A stretch of DNA of 64,000 nucleotides, taken from NCBI GenBank assembly GCA_002099365.1, contig MSED01000005.1:1116001-1180000 (forward strand). Direction: 5' to 3'. Numbering within the stretch: the stretch's first letter is position 1; the number at the start of each line of letters is the position of its first letter. A model generated the notes under the pieces. It searched no databases and was not told the DNA's origin. It was given only the letters and a program-made list of their open reading frames with translations. The stretch comes from Phialophora verrucosa (taxonomy: Eukaryota > Ascomycota > Eurotiomycetes > Chaetothyriales > Herpotrichiellaceae). The position numbers and the translations under genes were made by a program. Positions 61,497-64,000 of this stretch are shown here, piece after piece.

Positions 61497-63035
61497 TCAA
61501 TGCCCGTAACTGCCCACAAAACTGCTGCTGGGCCTGACGATGTTGATGGGCACGCTGCCCACCAGCATGGAGGAGTCGACCCCGAGGCCCACCTGCGCGG
61601 CACTGGCCTTCTCGTTGATTTCCTCTTCCAAGTCGAGATCGAACGTCTCGGCGGGTTTGCCTTCTCTGAGCGCCGGACTCGCGAGCTCTTCGTCGAGCTC
61701 AAAGAAGCCGACTCCACTGCCCCCGTCATCCGCGCCGGAAAGGCCGTTTGAGAAGCCACTCTCTTCCGCAGAGGAGACTAGATTCGGTGAACTGGCCGCA
61801 GACAGGCGTGGAGACGAGCCATCGAGGGCCGGGGAAGGCGACGGGCTCGGACTGGGACTCGCCAATGGTGAAGGGATAGGAGAGATGAAGCGGCCGTTTC
61901 TGCCTCGTCCTCGTCTTTTCTCCTTTTCACCCAGTAGTCCGGGAGACCCTTTACTTTCTTTGCCCGCTTCGTCGCGGTGATCACTCTGAATCCCTACAAC
62001 TCGATGTTCCATGGCGTTTTTCTTATCCTCCAGTTCTGGACTCGGCCCTTCCTCGTAACTACTACTCGGGTCCACGACCTTGAGATCCGCGAGCTGAAAC
62101 ATGACGTGCTTCCTTCGGCGGCCCCCTCCACTAGCGGTCCGCAAAGCACTGGGGAGGCTCGCACTGGGTAACAGTGGCGTCGATTTCGTCCGCTTGCTTG
62201 TGTCAATCGCCGGAGAGACCTGTTGCGGAGGCAGTGATTGGGATGACTCGAGCTTCCGCCTCTCGGCTTGCAGTTTGCTGGTCGCATCGAGTTGGAGTCG
62301 TTTGTTCTCCTCTTCTGCGGAATTCAGAATCTGAGGACTACGTACTACGGGGGCCCGGTCTCGTGACTCGAGTAAGGGCAAGTATGCTGGAGTGAAGACT
62401 CCTGCAAAGGGGTCGTTTCGATCTTTGGAGGGCGTGGGCGTCGATGTAGGTGTTGCTTCCTTTTCGGTTTGTGAGAATGGTGGCGTTGTCGGTCGCGCAA
62501 TTGGATTGGTGGGGGAGCGAGACCTCGATCGCTTCATGAGATTCGGTGTCGGAGGCGTTCCTAGGGAATGCAACGGCGGCGTAGTTTCGCCCGTGATGTT
62601 CAGCTTCTCCAAAGACAGAGTAGGCCCGCTCAGCGGCGGGGGTTTCTTGACCCTATCGCCCAGATGTCCATCTCTTCTCACTTTGGGCCCTGCCCATCCG
62701 TTGGCAGAACCTTTTTGAGCAGAGGCCAGTAAATTCAGAACAGACGTCGTGGCCGATGGGGCCGAGGTGAATTCTTTGGTTGATGTCGGCGAGGAGAGAG
62801 GGTGGCCGCCGGTGCGGGGCCCTTTCCTCTTCACCCGAAGTTCTTTCTCAAATTCTCGAAATTCTCGCTCCTTTGCCGCCTTGAACCTGGCAACTTCCTC
62901 GTCCAGCTGCCTCCTCTTCTCGTCAAGCGCGTCGAGGATTTCCAAGTCAGAATCGCTGGTATTGTCAGGCGATGGAAGGGCGTTGGGCGGAATGCATGCG
63001 ACATGGCCAAAATTCTGGGCAGAATTCCTGTACAT
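61497..63035 (-). CDS. Ser/Pro-rich protein of unknown function
   Basis: Single exon, 512 aa, from the ATG in CAAAATGTAC. A short charged coiled coil lies at about 28-70 (DLEILDALDEKRRQLDEEVA then RFKAAKEREFREFEKEL). Most of the rest is disordered Ser/Pro/Thr-rich sequence with many SP/TP sites (TPPTPNLMKRSRSRSPTNP, PSPLASPSPSPSPSP). A short block GGGRRRKHVMFQLADLKVV at about 315 looks ordered; its RRKHVMF core resembles a phosphatase-1-docking-like basic/hydrophobic motif, which is only a suggestion. The extreme C-terminus, GSVPINIVRPSSSFVGSYGH, looks like a defined peptide motif. I know no named family. An upstream non-coding or coding exon is possible. Confidence 0.7.
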   Translation of the reverse strand: MYRNSAQNFGHVACIPPNALPSPDNTSDSDLEILDALDEKRRQLDEEVARFKAAKEREFREFEKELRVKRKGPRTGGHPLSSPTSTKEFTSAPSATTSVLNLLASAQKGSANGWAGPKVRRDGHLGDRVKKPPPLSGPTLSLEKLNITGETTPPLHSLGTPPTPNLMKRSRSRSPTNPIARPTTPPFSQTEKEATPTSTPTPSKDRNDPFAGVFTPAYLPLLESRDRAPVVRSPQILNSAEEENKRLQLDATSKLQAERRKLESSQSLPPQQVSPAIDTSKRTKSTPLLPSASLPSALRTASGGGRRRKHVMFQLADLKVVDPSSSYEEGPSPELEDKKNAMEHRVVGIQSDHRDEAGKESKGSPGLLGEKEKRRGRGRNGRFISPIPSPLASPSPSPSPSPALDGSSPRLSAASSPNLVSSAEESGFSNGLSGADDGGSGVGFFELDEELASPALREGKPAETFDLDLEEEINEKASAAQVGLGVDSSMLVGSVPINIVRPSSSFVGSYGH

Positions 63036-64000
63036 TTTGCCCGATCTGCTCTCCTTGGTAGCGTACCGTTCCCGCCTCTTGTGTTCCGAAACACGAGAGG
63101 AGGAGTCGTCACCGAGGGAGGTAAAACACTATGGGATTCATGAATGCGAATCGGACCGACTCTAGATTGGTACAAGCAAGTCCCAGGAGAATTGAGGCAA
63201 ACAATCGGGGCAATTTTCTTCAGTTCTTCGCGCCCGGTGTGCGGTGGTCGAAAAGCTAGGAACCCTAGAGGGCGCGATGACGGAGGGGCACCAGTCGAAT
63301 TGACCGCGGGTGGTGGCGGACTCAGACGGGCACCGGGCGGATGGAGCTGGGTGGTCAGGGAGATGAGTGCAGTAATCCGGAAGAATGGGCCGCGAGGTGT
63401 CTGTTATGGCGGTACACGAGACGATAGTCGGTGAAGAAATGTTGTCAGTGAACGAGCAGTTTTGATTGTCGGCGAGTGTAACACAGAAAGCCCGGTGGGT
63501 ATCTCGAGAAATGCTGTCTCACATATAGACCTGTGGCAGTGAAGACAGGGTCCACGCGGACTGATTGTCAGTGGTATTTACTGCGGACCGGTGGGCAAAG
63601 ATGAACGAGGCCCAGGTGCGTTTGTGCTTGAATGTGCTCAACCACGGGAAACGAGTCCCCCACTTGTTCCTTCGAGATGGAGAAGAAGGAGTGGATTAGA
63701 CGAGGTGGGAAGGGTGCGCCTCTCAGTCGGTAGTCACCTCGCAATTTGGGGGTGCAGGTCCCAAAGGATCAGAAGCGTGGGAGGTGTCGTGCAGAATTTG
63801 CAAATGGGAGCGAGAAGCGAGGCGCCTCTCATTCCCCGGTCAGCAAGATTCCGGAGGCAAAGGATGCTTGTCGAAGACGAGGTACGCGCGGTTAAGCTGG
63901 ACGGGGCAGCGACGGTACAAGTACTTCTTACCGCGATAATCGGTATGGCAGGGCTGACTCAGTGCCACCGATTGGCGGCAAAAAGCAGTCAAAGTTAGCG
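63036..64000. other. Intergenic region to the window end
   Basis: Promoter and 5' UTR of the minus-strand gene at 61497-63035. The open frame at 63591-63998 reaches the window edge but shows no domain or convincing start. No gene is claimed. Confidence 0.45.

Overview
The window is nuclear DNA of a filamentous ascomycete (Pezizomycotina). The genes have short GT-AG introns (about 40-250 nt), often with a CTAAC-type branch point. The protein set is characteristically fungal: eEF3, Clr5-domain protein, Bud4, Swf1, Mrh4 and a HeH/MSC inner nuclear membrane protein. Coding density is moderate (21 protein genes on both strands), with no operons, rRNA, CRISPR array or intact transposon seen. A placement near Eurotiomycetes is only a guess. 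All splice sites are my own reading of frame continuity, consensus sites and known family sequence; no transcript data were used.

Layout. 0.3-6.7 kb: a small glycine-zipper/RS-rich protein, a 2 kb ORF-poor gap, then elongation factor 3 with a tightly fragmented 3' end. 8-13 kb: a Baeyer-Villiger-type flavin monooxygenase and a copper amine oxidase in tandem. 13.4-16.8 kb: a spliced gag-like gene and a Clr5-domain gene, both on the minus strand. 17.4-28.5 kb: CDC37, a mitochondrial half-size ABC transporter, a DGAT1-type acyltransferase, PFS2 and a histidine phosphatase. 29.3-33.7 kb: a coiled-coil protein divergent from the ribosomal protein genes RPL30 and RPL10. 35.1-44.7 kb: an orphan protein, SRC1/HEH1, an orphan four-helix membrane protein, and an SWD3/WDR5-like protein with a long RS-rich N-terminus. 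45-53 kb: an AZUL-HECT ubiquitin ligase, TIM17 and the palmitoyltransferase SWF1, all on the minus strand. 53-63 kb: BUD4 (minus) divergent from MRH4 (plus), then an orphan Ser/Pro-rich protein (minus).

Most genes are conserved housekeeping genes: translation (eEF3, eL30, uL16), mRNA 3'-end formation (Pfs2), chromatin (Swd3), nuclear envelope (Src1), chaperoning (Cdc37), mitochondrial import and expression (Tim17, Mrh4, ABC transporter), lipid storage (DGAT1) and septation (Bud4). They are not linked by one pathway. The accessory-looking segment is about 8-17 kb: two oxidative enzymes, then the gag-like and Clr5-domain genes. The most interesting leads are the spliced, possibly domesticated gag-like gene, a possible intron-retention isoform of SRC1 that would remove its second membrane segment, the 6-nt coding microexon in eEF3, and the RS-domain extension of the WDR5-like protein.
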